Assembly: GCF_907165195.1 (NCBI RefSeq)
Contig: NZ_OU015584.1
Location: 2,170,001-2,234,000, forward strand
DNA: 64,000 nucleotides
Source of the DNA: Parvicella tangerina
Lineage (GTDB): Bacteria > Bacteroidota > Bacteroidia > Flavobacteriales_D > Parvicellaceae
Reading direction: 5' to 3'
Shown here: positions 26,219 to 35,081 of the stretch, in pieces
How positions within the stretch are numbered: position 1 is the first letter of the stretch
How the letters are laid out: the number at the start of each line of letters is the position of its first letter
Notes under the pieces: generated by a model
The model's input: only the letters and a program-made list of their open reading frames with translations
Databases searched by the model: none
Told to the model about the DNA's origin: nothing
Translations under genes and position numbers: made by a program

Positions 26219-28300
26219 ATGAGAACACTGTTTTTCTTACTGATATTGGTTTCTTTAAGTTCCTTAGGGCAGACATTAAACGTACCTGTGAGGCCAGCTA
26301 CCGCTTTATCTGGAAGTCAGTTAGTATCCGCCATCACGAGTTTATCTTTGCATGACAGAGAAGAATTTATCCTCAACGAAGTTCTAACAGGGAACGTTCC
26401 TAATTTTCAGCGGAATATGATCTTGATCGAAGACTCAGCGCTGATCAGTGGATCTTATGTTCAGGTATCTTATTATGTAATTCCCGACTATTTGGCCTTA
26501 GGTAGTAATTCCGATTATTATTTATGTCCAATGACTCCAATCCTTGCGCAACGACTGGCAGATTCGATTGACTGTGTATTACCCACCAGAAAGATGGTGG
26601 ACCATATTTGGAGCCATGCCTCTGTAAAAATGACTCCCGAATCCATTCCTCCATCACCACAAATGACTACCGTACCTGTAATGAGTGATCACAACGATAT
26701 GGTTTGGACACAACGACAAACTTTCTTTCCTGGAAATCCTTTGGGCGACCTTGTTGCTGGAAACAAGAAAGATGTTGTCCTCAGTAATCAAATTTATTCC
26801 GGATCATTTGACAATGTCGTGATCTATGGATGGCACTATCCTAACGGTTCCAATATCCAACCTCTTTACAATGGTCATATCAATGAATATGCTGACTACA
26901 GTCATGGCATCCGATTTGTTCAAAAAGAAGTCTATGTAGATGGATCACCAATGAGTGCAGAGAACGTACTTTCTTCCACATCTCTTTACAGTTTATTGAG
27001 TGACGAAGGCGTAATCAGTCAGCCCTTCTATCCAGATACAACTTCTGGTACAACCACTCCCCCTTTGCCGAGTGTTCTAAAGTCTTTTTGTGTGCTGCAA
27101 AACTCAAGTACAGCAATTGATATTAGCATTGCTCAAAATAGCAATATTGATGCCTACGAGGTATACCTTAGCACAGACGGCATAAACTACAGTTTTCATT
27201 CTCAGCATAGTGTGAATAGCTTCACAGTATCCGGACTTCAACCCAATACGGTTTATTATGTGAAATTATTGGCTGAAAATAGTGCAGGCGTGTCTAGTTT
27301 ATCTGAAGTTCTTGGAACAGTAACCACAGACTCAACCAGTAAGTATTTAATCGTAAATGGTTTTGACAGAGGCAGCACAGGGAATACGTATGACTTTATT
27401 CGTCAGCATGGAACTGCAATTTGGAATGACACCATTGCTTTCTCTAGTGCTACAAATGAGGCTGTTTTAGATGGATTAGTAACTTTATCTGACTACCCAG
27501 CTCTCGATTACATTTTAGGAGAAGAAAGTACAATCGATGAGACTTTTGATTACAATGAGCAGGATTTGATTGAAGTATTCCTGGACGGTGGTGGATACTT
27601 ATTTGTGTCTGGAGCAGAACTAGCCTGGGATCTTCATTACCAAGGCAGCGTCCAAGATCAGACTTTCTTTGAAAACTACCTCAAATCTTATTACGTAGAC
27701 GATGCTCCAAATGGACTTTCTGGAATGTATTACCAATTTGAGGGAATGGGTAATGGACTGTTTGACACCATCTCCAGTTCATTTTTTGATGATGGTACCC
27801 ATGGCACTTACGATGTAAATTACCCAGATGTATTACTCGGTGTAGTTGGTGGCATTGAAATTCTCCAATACAGTAACGTGAGTAACCAAAGTGCTGGTGT
27901 TATGTTTGAAGGCAGGTTTCCCGGAGCCTCAGTTCAGGACACAGGTAAACTGGTTATTTTCGGTTTCCCATTTGAAACTATCTATCCAGCATCCAAAAGA
28001 CTCTCAATAATGAGTGAAATTAATGAGTTCTTTTTTCCTGAACTCTCTTCCAATAATCCAGACTTAGGTCTAAATTATACGCCAAAAAAAATAACGGTCT
28101 ACCCCAATCCAAGTTCGTCTCGAATATACTTTGAACAGGTTGTGGATGTTGCTGAAATATTCAGTCTGGAAGGAAAGAAAATAATGGAAACGAAAAATAC
28201 CGACCAAGTTGATTTAACAAATATTCCCAATGGCTTATACCTTTTGAAAATCAAAGCGAATAACGAGTCCCATCAAACAAAAATCCAAATTATTCATTAA
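26219..28300 (+). CDS. Secreted protein with fibronectin III domain and T9SS tail
   Basis: 693 residues with a signal peptide (MRTLFFLLILVSLSSLGQ). Residues about 30-280 form an uncharacterised N-terminal domain containing GSQLVSAITSLSLHDREEF. A fibronectin type III domain follows (DAYEVYLSTDGINYSF, VSGLQPNTVYYVKLLAEN, about 300-370). Next is a region typical of Bacteroidota xanthan-lyase-like or golvesin-containing exported proteins (YLIVNGFDRGS, GGGYLFVSGAELAWDL, GKLVIFGFPFETI). The C terminus is a type IX sorting domain (VYPNPSSSRIYFEQ to ESHQTKIQIIH). It is probably a surface or released protein; no hydrolytic residues could be assigned. Confidence 0.75.
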   Translation: MRTLFFLLILVSLSSLGQTLNVPVRPATALSGSQLVSAITSLSLHDREEFILNEVLTGNVPNFQRNMILIEDSALISGSYVQVSYYVIPDYLALGSNSDYYLCPMTPILAQRLADSIDCVLPTRKMVDHIWSHASVKMTPESIPPSPQMTTVPVMSDHNDMVWTQRQTFFPGNPLGDLVAGNKKDVVLSNQIYSGSFDNVVIYGWHYPNGSNIQPLYNGHINEYADYSHGIRFVQKEVYVDGSPMSAENVLSSTSLYSLLSDEGVISQPFYPDTTSGTTTPPLPSVLKSFCVLQNSSTAIDISIAQNSNIDAYEVYLSTDGINYSFHSQHSVNSFTVSGLQPNTVYYVKLLAENSAGVSSLSEVLGTVTTDSTSKYLIVNGFDRGSTGNTYDFIRQHGTAIWNDTIAFSSATNEAVLDGLVTLSDYPALDYILGEESTIDETFDYNEQDLIEVFLDGGGYLFVSGAELAWDLHYQGSVQDQTFFENYLKSYYVDDAPNGLSGMYYQFEGMGNGLFDTISSSFFDDGTHGTYDVNYPDVLLGVVGGIEILQYSNVSNQSAGVMFEGRFPGASVQDTGKLVIFGFPFETIYPASKRLSIMSEINEFFFPELSSNNPDLGLNYTPKKITVYPNPSSSRIYFEQVVDVAEIFSLEGKKIMETKNTDQVDLTNIPNGLYLLKIKANNESHQTKIQIIH

Positions 28301-28310
28301 ACCTACTATT

Positions 28311-28961
28311 ATGAAAAGAACAACTGTATTACTCATTCTTGCCTTGAGCACTCTCGCTGCATGCAATACTAACGATGAAGAACAAAGTGAAAGCACCGAT
28401 CAAAAAAAAGAAATTGAAATTAAGGTAAAAGACGACAGTTATGTACCGGATGACAATTCGGCCTCATCAGTAGCTGAAGACACCGTCATCGTGAATTATG
28501 ACATTCCCGCAAACTATGAAACAACTATCCTTGAAGAAAACGGAGATTGGTATACTTTGAAAGTTGATTTCACAGCACGAACCTACTATGTTGAGTCAGA
28601 AGATCGAATTGTTGAAATAATAGCACCCGTTGGAAACTTCTACATGACGGAACCCGCAGAATATGACGCAGCACTTTTAAACAATAAACTCGAATGTCCT
28701 TCAATTGTTGGAAAAGATCAATTTCAATCAATAACTATAGCCGCAGAAAACATGGATATTTACATTAATGACCAGTTTTTTGCTCAACATACCTTGACAA
28801 ATATGCGTCATGATTTTGATGGTCAGAACTTCTTTTTGTTTTATGAATACCATGTCTGCAATTCGTTGGACTGTGGCATTGTGGTAAGGTATATTATTGA
28901 CACACAAAGCCAAACTGTTGAAACCAGTGTGTCAGAATACAATAACTCTGAAATGTTGTAG
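28311..28961 (+). CDS. Lipoprotein of unknown function
   Basis: 216 residues. Signal sequence MKRTTVLLILALSTLAAC ends in a lipobox LAAC. A low-complexity acidic/basic linker (NTNDEEQSESTDQKKE) leads to a beta-rich domain with paired cysteines (LECPS, HVCNSLDCG). No family recognised. It is 10 bp downstream of the FN3 gene and 9 bp upstream of the next lipoprotein gene. Confidence 0.5.
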   Translation: MKRTTVLLILALSTLAACNTNDEEQSESTDQKKEIEIKVKDDSYVPDDNSASSVAEDTVIVNYDIPANYETTILEENGDWYTLKVDFTARTYYVESEDRIVEIIAPVGNFYMTEPAEYDAALLNNKLECPSIVGKDQFQSITIAAENMDIYINDQFFAQHTLTNMRHDFDGQNFFLFYEYHVCNSLDCGIVVRYIIDTQSQTVETSVSEYNNSEML

Positions 28962-28970
28962 CCAACAGTT

Positions 28971-29357
28971 ATGTTAGTGAGTCTAAAAAAAAGAACTATT
29001 TCATTCGTTACTCTATTGCTTTTGACAACCCTACTGAGTTGTGATCCGATAAGGTATATGACCATAGAAAATAAAACCGAGCAAACGGTGCTAATCTGCT
29101 ATAAGTCACAGAACAATATTCAATGGCTTAATAGAAACTGTGACACCATTAAAGTAAATGACGAATTGCGTAATAGCATGGGGTTAGGAACTTGGCCTCG
29201 TAATAGTGGAGAAGACTTCATCCAGTCTATAACATCCATCACGTTTTGCACGGATACAGATTCTGTAGTAGTTACCGAACAAGATATCTCAAATCGAATC
29301 AAAGCAAAGGTCAAAGGAATATATCATGCACATTTAAAAATTAGTATTAAACCATAA
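28971..29357 (+). CDS. Small lipoprotein of unknown function
   Basis: 128 residues; signal sequence with a lipobox LLSC (MLVSLKKRTISFVTLLLLTTLLSC). The remainder is beta-rich (YMTIENKTEQTVLICYKS) with no recognised domain. The start at 28971 gives the best signal peptide. Its stop shares one base with the ATG of nnrD, so translation of the repair enzyme may be coupled to it. Confidence 0.45.
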   Translation: MLVSLKKRTISFVTLLLLTTLLSCDPIRYMTIENKTEQTVLICYKSQNNIQWLNRNCDTIKVNDELRNSMGLGTWPRNSGEDFIQSITSITFCTDTDSVVVTEQDISNRIKAKVKGIYHAHLKISIKP

Positions 29358-30832
29358 TGTTTAACAAAATTATTACCGCATCACAAATGAAATTGGCAGA
29401 TGCATTCACAATGCAAAGTGAACCCATTTCCTCCATTGATCTAATGGAGAGGGCATCACATGCTTTCGTAGACGCCATATTACATTCGATTTCGATAGAT
29501 CAAACAAAAGAAATTGCCATTTTCTGTGGGTCTGGCAACAATGGAGGTGATGGGTTTGCTGTAACCAGAATTTTGCAGGAAAGAGGATACAATGTAAATG
29601 CTTACCTCGTACAATTTAGAACAGACTTATCTCAGGATTGCCAGAAAAATTTTAACCGACTTACAAATGTAGAAGTGATTGATGGCACAAAAGACTTCCC
29701 CTCACTTGAAGGTACTGACATCATCATTGACGCCATATTCGGTTATGGTTTTAAAGGAAAAACTAGAGGATGGGTAGCCGATTTAATCCAACACATTAAT
29801 GAACTCGATAAATTAGTTTATGCCATTGATACGCCTTCTGGTCTTGAAAGTGATGGAATTGGTAAAGGTCAGGTAATTAAAGCAAAAGAAACCTATTGTT
29901 TTCAGCGACCCAAACTTGCTTTTTTTCTTCCTGAAAACGGAGAATTCATTGGTGACTGGAAATCAGTGAATATTGGTTTGAATGAACAGTACATCCAGGA
30001 AATAGACTCCAAACTTTTCATGCTAAATGACCATGTAAAAACCTTAGTACAACCTCGTCAGAGACAATCTCACAAAGGAACCTATGGTCATGTGTTAATA
30101 ATTGCAGGTGCCTATGGAAAAATCGGAGCTTCCGTACTAGCGACCAAAGGAGCGCTGAGAACTGGAGCCGGATTGGTGACTACTTTAACTCCAAGGTGCG
30201 GTTATCAAATCTTACAATCAACTGTTCCAGAAGCCATGTGTATAACAGATGAAAATGAAAAAATCATTGCTACACCTATTGATACAAGCAGATTTTCAGT
30301 AGTAGGAATTGGGCCAGGTATTGGTGTTGAGAAGGAAACTAAAAAAGTCCTTAAGAATATCTTAAAGCAGCATCGACCCACCGTGATTGATGCGGATGCC
30401 TTGAACCTGATCAGTAGTGATGAAAAGCTATTAAAATTGCTGCATCCAAATTGTGTACTAACACCTCACATTAAGGAGTTTGATCGAATAGTCGGACAAT
30501 CAAAAACATCTCTTGAACGATTTGAAAAGCAGCGAAAGTTTGTGGAGGAACATGAATGCGTTGTTGTGCTAAAGGATGCTTATACTAGCATCATCTCTCC
30601 GATTACAGGAAATCAATATTTCAATACCTCAGGTTGTTCAGGGATGGCTACTGGAGGAAGTGGAGATGTGCTAACCGGTATGATAACAGGTTTGTTGGCT
30701 CAAGGTTACTCACCTATTGATGCGGCTTTAATTGGTGTCTATTATCATGGTGTTGCCGGACAGGCAGCGGCAGAAATTAGAGGTGAGAATGGCATGATTG
30801 CAAGTGATATTTTAGACTTCATCAGGTTGTGA
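29357..30832 (+). CDS. nnrD: Bifunctional NAD(P)HX epimerase/dehydratase
   Basis: 491 residues, the full-length fused form. The N-terminal half is a YjeF_N epimerase: the binding loop CGSGNNGGDGFAVTRIL and DAIFGYGFKG are visible. The C-terminal half is the ADP-dependent dehydratase of the ribokinase fold: GTYGHVLIIAGAYGKIGASV, GIGPGIG, VIDADALNLI, LTPHIKEFDR and GSGDVLTGMITGLLAQG. It repairs the hydrated, damaged forms of NADH and NADPH. The ATG at 29357 overlaps the previous stop by one base. The assignment is secure; often the same protein is called Nnr. Confidence 0.93.
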   Translation: MFNKIITASQMKLADAFTMQSEPISSIDLMERASHAFVDAILHSISIDQTKEIAIFCGSGNNGGDGFAVTRILQERGYNVNAYLVQFRTDLSQDCQKNFNRLTNVEVIDGTKDFPSLEGTDIIIDAIFGYGFKGKTRGWVADLIQHINELDKLVYAIDTPSGLESDGIGKGQVIKAKETYCFQRPKLAFFLPENGEFIGDWKSVNIGLNEQYIQEIDSKLFMLNDHVKTLVQPRQRQSHKGTYGHVLIIAGAYGKIGASVLATKGALRTGAGLVTTLTPRCGYQILQSTVPEAMCITDENEKIIATPIDTSRFSVVGIGPGIGVEKETKKVLKNILKQHRPTVIDADALNLISSDEKLLKLLHPNCVLTPHIKEFDRIVGQSKTSLERFEKQRKFVEEHECVVVLKDAYTSIISPITGNQYFNTSGCSGMATGGSGDVLTGMITGLLAQGYSPIDAALIGVYYHGVAGQAAAEIRGENGMIASDILDFIRL

Positions 30833-30865
30833 ATAAATAATTTAGTTAACTTGTCAATTCCTTTT

Positions 30866-30873
30866 TAGTTTTG
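30866..30873 (+). promoter_or_regulatory. Possible -7 box for the carbonic anhydrase gene
   Basis: TAGTTTTG matches TAnnTTTG and lies 22 bp before the ATG at 30896. No -33 element of proper spacing is evident. Confidence 0.4.
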
Positions 30874-30895
30874 TTGCACAACCAAAATATACATA

Positions 30896-31522
30896 ATGAA
30901 GTTAGCCCATATATTTGAAAATAATGAATCCTGGATACAGTCAAAACTTGATGTTGATCCAGATTACTTTAAAAACCTTTCAACTGGTCAAAACCCAGAC
31001 ATTCTTTACATTGGATGTTCTGATAGTAGGGTTACAGCTGAAGAATTGATGGGAGTGACTTCTGGAGATGCATTTGTTCACAGAAATATTGCAAATATGG
31101 TTCCGAATACAGACTTAAGTTCAATGTCTGTAATTGAGTATGCCGTAAAGCATTTAGAAGTAAAACACGTGGTTGTTTGTGGTCATTATTACTGTGGAGG
31201 TGTAAAAGCCGCTATGGAACCGGCTGATCTAGGGATCTTAAACCCATGGTTAAGAAATATTAGAGATGTCTACAGAATTCATCACGATGAATTGGAGGCT
31301 ATCGATAATGAAGAAGCTCGTTACAAACGTTTGGTGGAACTTAACGTGCAAGAACAATGCATCAATGTGATCAAAACGCCTGTTGTACAGCAAGCTGCTA
31401 AAAACCGAGGAATCAAAATTCATGGATGGGTATTTGATATCCACACAGGTAAATTAATAGACCTTAAAATTAATTTTGAGAAGATCCTAGAAGATATTAT
31501 GGAGATCTATCGGTTAGATTAA
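30896..31522 (+). CDS. Beta-class carbonic anhydrase
   Basis: 208 residues. Zinc ligands and active site are present: Cys41 and Asp43 in CSDSRV, His97 and Cys100 in GHYYCGG, with the usual VHRNIANMV segment between. The enzyme interconverts carbon dioxide and bicarbonate in the cytoplasm, supplying carboxylases and pH control. Length and C-terminal helices are normal. It is followed after 4 bp by a glycosyltransferase gene, probably an incidental neighbour. Confidence 0.93.
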   Translation: MKLAHIFENNESWIQSKLDVDPDYFKNLSTGQNPDILYIGCSDSRVTAEELMGVTSGDAFVHRNIANMVPNTDLSSMSVIEYAVKHLEVKHVVVCGHYYCGGVKAAMEPADLGILNPWLRNIRDVYRIHHDELEAIDNEEARYKRLVELNVQEQCINVIKTPVVQQAAKNRGIKIHGWVFDIHTGKLIDLKINFEKILEDIMEIYRLD

Positions 31523-31526
31523 GGTT

Positions 31527-32627
31527 TTGAAGAAAATACTACACATTACTACGTGGTACCCAAATGAGTACGATAATCAGCTAGGTGTTTTTATTAAAAA
31601 ACATATTCAATTGGGTCATTCCTTCGCAAACAATGTTGTGATTGCAATTATCCCAGACAGTAGAGTAAAAAAACCAAAAGCAACAGTTAATAAAGACAAA
31701 AACTTTGTGGAAATCATTGGTTACTACAGGGCTAGGGCAGGTTCAAAATGGAGTAACTACAGGAATTATCAGCGCGTTCAAACACTAGTTCTTCAAGAAT
31801 TGCTAAAAATGGATTTCATGCCAGATTTCATTCACTGTCATGTGGGTGAAAAAAGCATTGCTTTGGCTAATAAGTTTTTTCCTCAAACCCCAAGGTTTGT
31901 TACCGAGCATTGGTCAGGTTTTTTAAATGGCACCTTTGATTCGTATAAAGAAAAAAGACGAAAAAAACGTATTGCGGAAATCAATACCTGCAATCAGTTG
32001 TTTGTTGTAAGCGAGTCACTGAAGAGAGCGTTGAAGAATTATGGTGTCACCATACCCATCGCAATTATTCCCAATGTTATTGAGCAAGGAAAAGTAAAAA
32101 GCAACTACTCCACTCCACCAAAGTTTGTGGTTGTGGCAGACCTCATAGACGATGTAAAAAATATTTCTGGAATCATTAAAGCTTATCAAGATGCTGCGTT
32201 TGAAGAAGGAATAACCTTAACGATCGTTGGTGATGGTCCTGATCGAGACAAGCTAGAAAAGTTAGCACAAGATTCTTCCATAACGTTCCTTGGAAAACAA
32301 GACAATGAGTGGGTCTTAACAAACCTAAGCGAATTCGATATACTTATTGTCAACAGTAAAATTGAAACCTACTCAATGATCACTGCAGAGGCATTACTCT
32401 GTGGGCTTCCCGTTGTTGCGGCAAAGTGTGGAGGACCAGAACAATTTGTTGAGCATGGAAAAAACGGTTGGTTAGTTGAGGTAGATAATTCCAATGAACT
32501 AATGCTAACGTTGCAGAAAGCTGTAAAATTACTTCCATCCATATCTCCTGACGAGGTGTCAAAGTCCATTAAAGACCTGATCAGTATTGAAAAAGTTCGC
32601 CAGACTTTTGAACATTTATATAGTTAA
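31527..32627 (+). CDS. Glycosyltransferase family 4 protein
   Basis: 366 residues starting at TTG 31527 (KKILHITTWYPNEYDNQLGVFIKKH). It has two Rossmann-like lobes: an N-terminal acceptor lobe with HCHVGEKSIALA and TEHWSGF, and a C-terminal donor lobe with FVVVADLIDDVKNISGIIKAY, TIVGDGPDRDKLEKLA, FLGKQ and the EX7E-type motif SMITAEALLCGLPVVAAKCGG. It is probably a retaining transferase acting on envelope glycans or glycolipids at the inner membrane. Sugar and acceptor are unknown. No other polysaccharide genes adjoin. Confidence 0.85.
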   Translation: MKKILHITTWYPNEYDNQLGVFIKKHIQLGHSFANNVVIAIIPDSRVKKPKATVNKDKNFVEIIGYYRARAGSKWSNYRNYQRVQTLVLQELLKMDFMPDFIHCHVGEKSIALANKFFPQTPRFVTEHWSGFLNGTFDSYKEKRRKKRIAEINTCNQLFVVSESLKRALKNYGVTIPIAIIPNVIEQGKVKSNYSTPPKFVVVADLIDDVKNISGIIKAYQDAAFEEGITLTIVGDGPDRDKLEKLAQDSSITFLGKQDNEWVLTNLSEFDILIVNSKIETYSMITAEALLCGLPVVAAKCGGPEQFVEHGKNGWLVEVDNSNELMLTLQKAVKLLPSISPDEVSKSIKDLISIEKVRQTFEHLYS

Positions 32628-32631
32628 AAGA

Positions 32632-32643
32632 ATAATATATTAT
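32632..32643. promoter_or_regulatory. Candidate HipB operator 1 (palindrome)
   Basis: ATAATATATTAT is a perfect 12 bp palindrome in the leader of the hipBA genes. The 12 bases AATATATTATGC are repeated exactly at 32675-32686, 41 bp away, close to four helical turns, so both copies face the same side of the DNA. Confidence 0.5.
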
Positions 32644-32663
32644 GCATTTTGTCAAAAAATAAG

Positions 32664-32671
32664 TATATTTG
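32664..32671 (+). promoter_or_regulatory. -7 box of the hipBA operon
   Basis: TATATTTG matches TAnnTTTG and lies between the two candidate operators, 20 bp before the hipB start. An upstream TTTTG (32647-32651) is only 12 bp away, shorter than the usual spacing. Confidence 0.5.
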
Positions 32672-32672
32672 A

Positions 32673-32684
32673 ACAATATATTAT
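32673..32684. promoter_or_regulatory. Candidate HipB operator 2 (palindrome)
   Basis: ACAATATATTAT differs from operator 1 by one base in twelve and lies just before the hipB start. Binding of a repressor here would cover the start region. Confidence 0.45.
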
Positions 32685-32690
32685 GCTAAT

Positions 32691-32960
32691 ATGTTTGATC
32701 AAAACCTTAGAATAAAAGATGTCAAGCAAGAAATCGGGCAACTGGTTCGATCATTACGAAAGCAAGAAGCAATATCACAAAATGAGCTTGCCGAGCGTCT
32801 TGATCTCTCCAGAATAACAATCCAAAATTTGGAAGCCGGAAAGAACTTTACGATAGACACTTTGTTGAAGGTGCTCCAGCACTTTGATTTACTCCATCAA
32901 TTGAATGACCTATTTACAGCGCTCAGCAATCAAAGCGATAACCCAACCTCTTTGTACTAA
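32691..32960 (+). CDS. hipB: HipB-like XRE antitoxin/repressor
   Basis: 89 residues. A helix-turn-helix of the XRE type is clear: LVRSLRKQEAISQNELAERLDLSRITIQNLEAGKN. The C-terminal tail is short, as in HipB-like antitoxins. The gene precedes hipA by 3 bp and would repress its own operon together with the toxin, as known for HipBA. The paired palindromes upstream support autoregulation. Composition is similar to the neighbourhood, so transfer is not proven by base content alone. Confidence 0.85.
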   Translation: MFDQNLRIKDVKQEIGQLVRSLRKQEAISQNELAERLDLSRITIQNLEAGKNFTIDTLLKVLQHFDLLHQLNDLFTALSNQSDNPTSLY

Positions 32961-32963
32961 GTT

Positions 32964-34232
32964 ATGGCAAAAAATGAGATCATCAATATCGTTTGTTTTG
33001 GTAAAGAAATTGGAAGACTTGGGTTTGATGAAAATGAGCTTAAATCATTCTTTCAGTTTAACCCATCATTTTTGGAGTCAGGTGAATACACCAATCTATT
33101 TCCGAATACAGGCATCATCAAAAGAGTGCCGCAGACGCAAGTGTTCAGTCAGTTTAACAATGACACCTTTAGAGGTCTTCCTCCTCAAATTTCTGATTCA
33201 CTTCCCGATATGTTTGGTAATATCATCTTTAAAAAATGGTTAGAAACAACCAATAAAGATTTTACCAAAATATCCGTTATTGAACAATTGGCTTATGTTG
33301 CAGACAGGGGAATGGGAGCACTTGAATTCAAACCTTCAAAAGAAATTCCAAATAGCGCTACAATTGATCTCTCAGAAATCATCTCAACATTGAAGGAAGT
33401 GCTTGATCAAAAAAAAGACACTACGGCTAAAGGACTGAATCACGAGGCTTTATTGAACATCTTTAAAATAGGCTCCTCTGCAGGTGGGGCAAGACCAAAA
33501 ATACTCGTTTCTGAAAATAAAAAAACAAAAAAAATCATACCTGGAGACCTTAATCATTCAGCAGAATACGAGCACTATCTGATCAAACTGTCAATTGATG
33601 AGAATCTAGATTATAGCAGGGAGGTAATTGAGTACTGTTATTACCTTACTGCCTGCGAGTTAGGAATTGCTATGATGCCTTCAAAGCTGATTGATCATAA
33701 GCACTTCGCTACACTACGATTTGATCGTCAAGACGGACAAAAAAAGCACACACTATCTGCAACAGGCTTAACGGGTTGGGATTTCATGACTCCGAAAGAC
33801 TCCAGCTATGAAAATCTCTTTGAGCTGGCACTCTTCTTAAAAGTTCCTCACAAGGATATGGAAGAACTCTTTAGGCGGATGGTCTTTAACCTGATATTTT
33901 GTAACACTGATGATCACTTAAAAAATCATGCTTTCATCTATAACGAAATAGAAAATAATTGGAACCTTTCTCCTGCTTATGACCTCACTTATGCGCTCAA
34001 CCCGTTGATCAACTATAAAAAAACAAGTAGAGCCTTGTCGATCAACGGAAAACGTGCTGACATTAACATGAGCGACCTATTACATCTAGCTGACACCTAT
34101 ACCGTTAAAAATGCGAAGAACGTAATAAAGGAAACTCAGGAACACATTAACTTCTGGACTAAAAAAATGAAGCATTTTGAAATTCCTACTCATATCATCG
34201 AAAGTATTCGTAATGACTTTACACTTTTTTAA
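32964..34232 (+). CDS. hipA: HipA-like kinase toxin
   Basis: 422 residues, full length. An N-terminal sub-domain (residues about 7-100, with the LFPNTGIIKRVPQTQVF and LPDMFGNIIFKKWLE segments) precedes the kinase core. The glycine loop GSSAGGARPK (170-179) matches the loop that carries the regulatory autophosphorylated serine in E. coli HipA. The catalytic loop is NTDDHLKN (314-321), and the metal-binding segment is SPAYDLTY (336-343). E. coli HipA phosphorylates glutamyl-tRNA synthetase GltX and causes growth arrest. All catalytic positions are present, so this toxin is probably active; its target is not known. It follows hipB by 3 bp. Confidence 0.85.
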   Translation: MAKNEIINIVCFGKEIGRLGFDENELKSFFQFNPSFLESGEYTNLFPNTGIIKRVPQTQVFSQFNNDTFRGLPPQISDSLPDMFGNIIFKKWLETTNKDFTKISVIEQLAYVADRGMGALEFKPSKEIPNSATIDLSEIISTLKEVLDQKKDTTAKGLNHEALLNIFKIGSSAGGARPKILVSENKKTKKIIPGDLNHSAEYEHYLIKLSIDENLDYSREVIEYCYYLTACELGIAMMPSKLIDHKHFATLRFDRQDGQKKHTLSATGLTGWDFMTPKDSSYENLFELALFLKVPHKDMEELFRRMVFNLIFCNTDDHLKNHAFIYNEIENNWNLSPAYDLTYALNPLINYKKTSRALSINGKRADINMSDLLHLADTYTVKNAKNVIKETQEHINFWTKKMKHFEIPTHIIESIRNDFTLF

Positions 34233-34322
34233 GCATTTATTTACCGAAAACTTTATGGATTTATCGTAACTTTTTCATCCTATAATTATTATACGTTTAC
34301 ACCCCTATCAAATTACACGACT

Positions 34323-34943
34323 ATGAAAACACTTCTTTTTATCATTTTTGTAGCATCCAGTCTTTCGTTGTCTACCTCTGAAGCATCAACTAAAAAAGTT
34401 AAGGGAAATGTTCCAGCTTATTATAGGTGTGGCAATGCTCACCCAATCGATCGCACCTTGTTTACCCCTGAACGCGATAAGGTTCAATTTATCTTTGATC
34501 AAGACAAGTATCCAGACACTACTGATATTGGTTTTGTCAACTGGTTTCAAAAAGACGATCCTGATTACTTCACGGCCTATTTAGTGAATACGACAGATAC
34601 CACCTTCAACGCTGAAAGGCAAGACGGAAGTTTAATCATGATTCAGGAAGCACAAAATAAAGAAGGAGATTGGCAACCTATTGAGTATTGGATTTATAGC
34701 GGGTGTGGAAATAGCTACTTTAACCCATTAGTTCTAGAACCTCATGAATATGCCGAAGTTGCGATCGTTAAATATCATGGTAAATTTGAAACAAAAATGA
34801 GACTGAAATTTAAATACGATAAAAACATTATGTATTCCCAACCTTTCAATGGATCAATAAACCTGTCTCAATTCGAGAAAGAAACGGATGATGTTTACGG
34901 AATTTTGTATTCAGGGCCTGCCAATTATCTGGATGCAGAATAA
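34323..34943 (+). CDS. Secreted protein of unknown function
   Basis: 206 residues. A signal peptide (MKTLLFIIFVASSLSLSTSEAS) is followed by a mature part with YYRCGNAHPIDR, VNTTDTTFNAERQDGS, YWIYSGCGNSYFNPLVLEP and EIAEVAIVKYHGKF-like strands. Two cysteine-containing motifs could form a disulfide. The middle resembles beta-sandwich envelope proteins seen in marine Bacteroidota, but I cannot name a family. It ends 22 bp before the attC-like site. Confidence 0.5.
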   Translation: MKTLLFIIFVASSLSLSTSEASTKKVKGNVPAYYRCGNAHPIDRTLFTPERDKVQFIFDQDKYPDTTDIGFVNWFQKDDPDYFTAYLVNTTDTTFNAERQDGSLIMIQEAQNKEGDWQPIEYWIYSGCGNSYFNPLVLEPHEYAEVAIVKYHGKFETKMRLKFKYDKNIMYSQPFNGSINLSQFEKETDDVYGILYSGPANYLDAE

Positions 34944-34958
34944 TCTATTCCCTCGAAC

Positions 34959-35081
34959 TTTTAACGTCTGGCTATGGCGTGAGCCTTAGCGAGTGTACCG
35001 CTTTTGGTTTTGATTTACTTTGTAAAAAGTAAAAAAACAAAGTAGGAGAAACCATAAAATGCTCTATAGCCCTTGTTGTGT
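34959..35081 (-). repeat. attC-like recombination site (integron cassette end)
   Basis: Read on the minus strand the site runs from ACACAAC (35081-35075) to GTTAAAA (34965-34959). The inner arms GGCTAT and ATAGCC are inverted repeats. The outer AAC and GTT pair, while the following bases do not. That is the pattern of an integrated attC, in which the last bases belong to the flank. Its length of 123 nt is within the known attC range of about 57 to 141. The other half of the complementarity is found at the far end of the ORF (35771-35780). Confidence 0.5.

Noticed and set aside
34944-35081. IS or MITE remnant
   Set aside because: No terminal inverted repeat plus target duplication can be seen; the attC-like arrangement with the matching boundary at 35771-35780 explains more.
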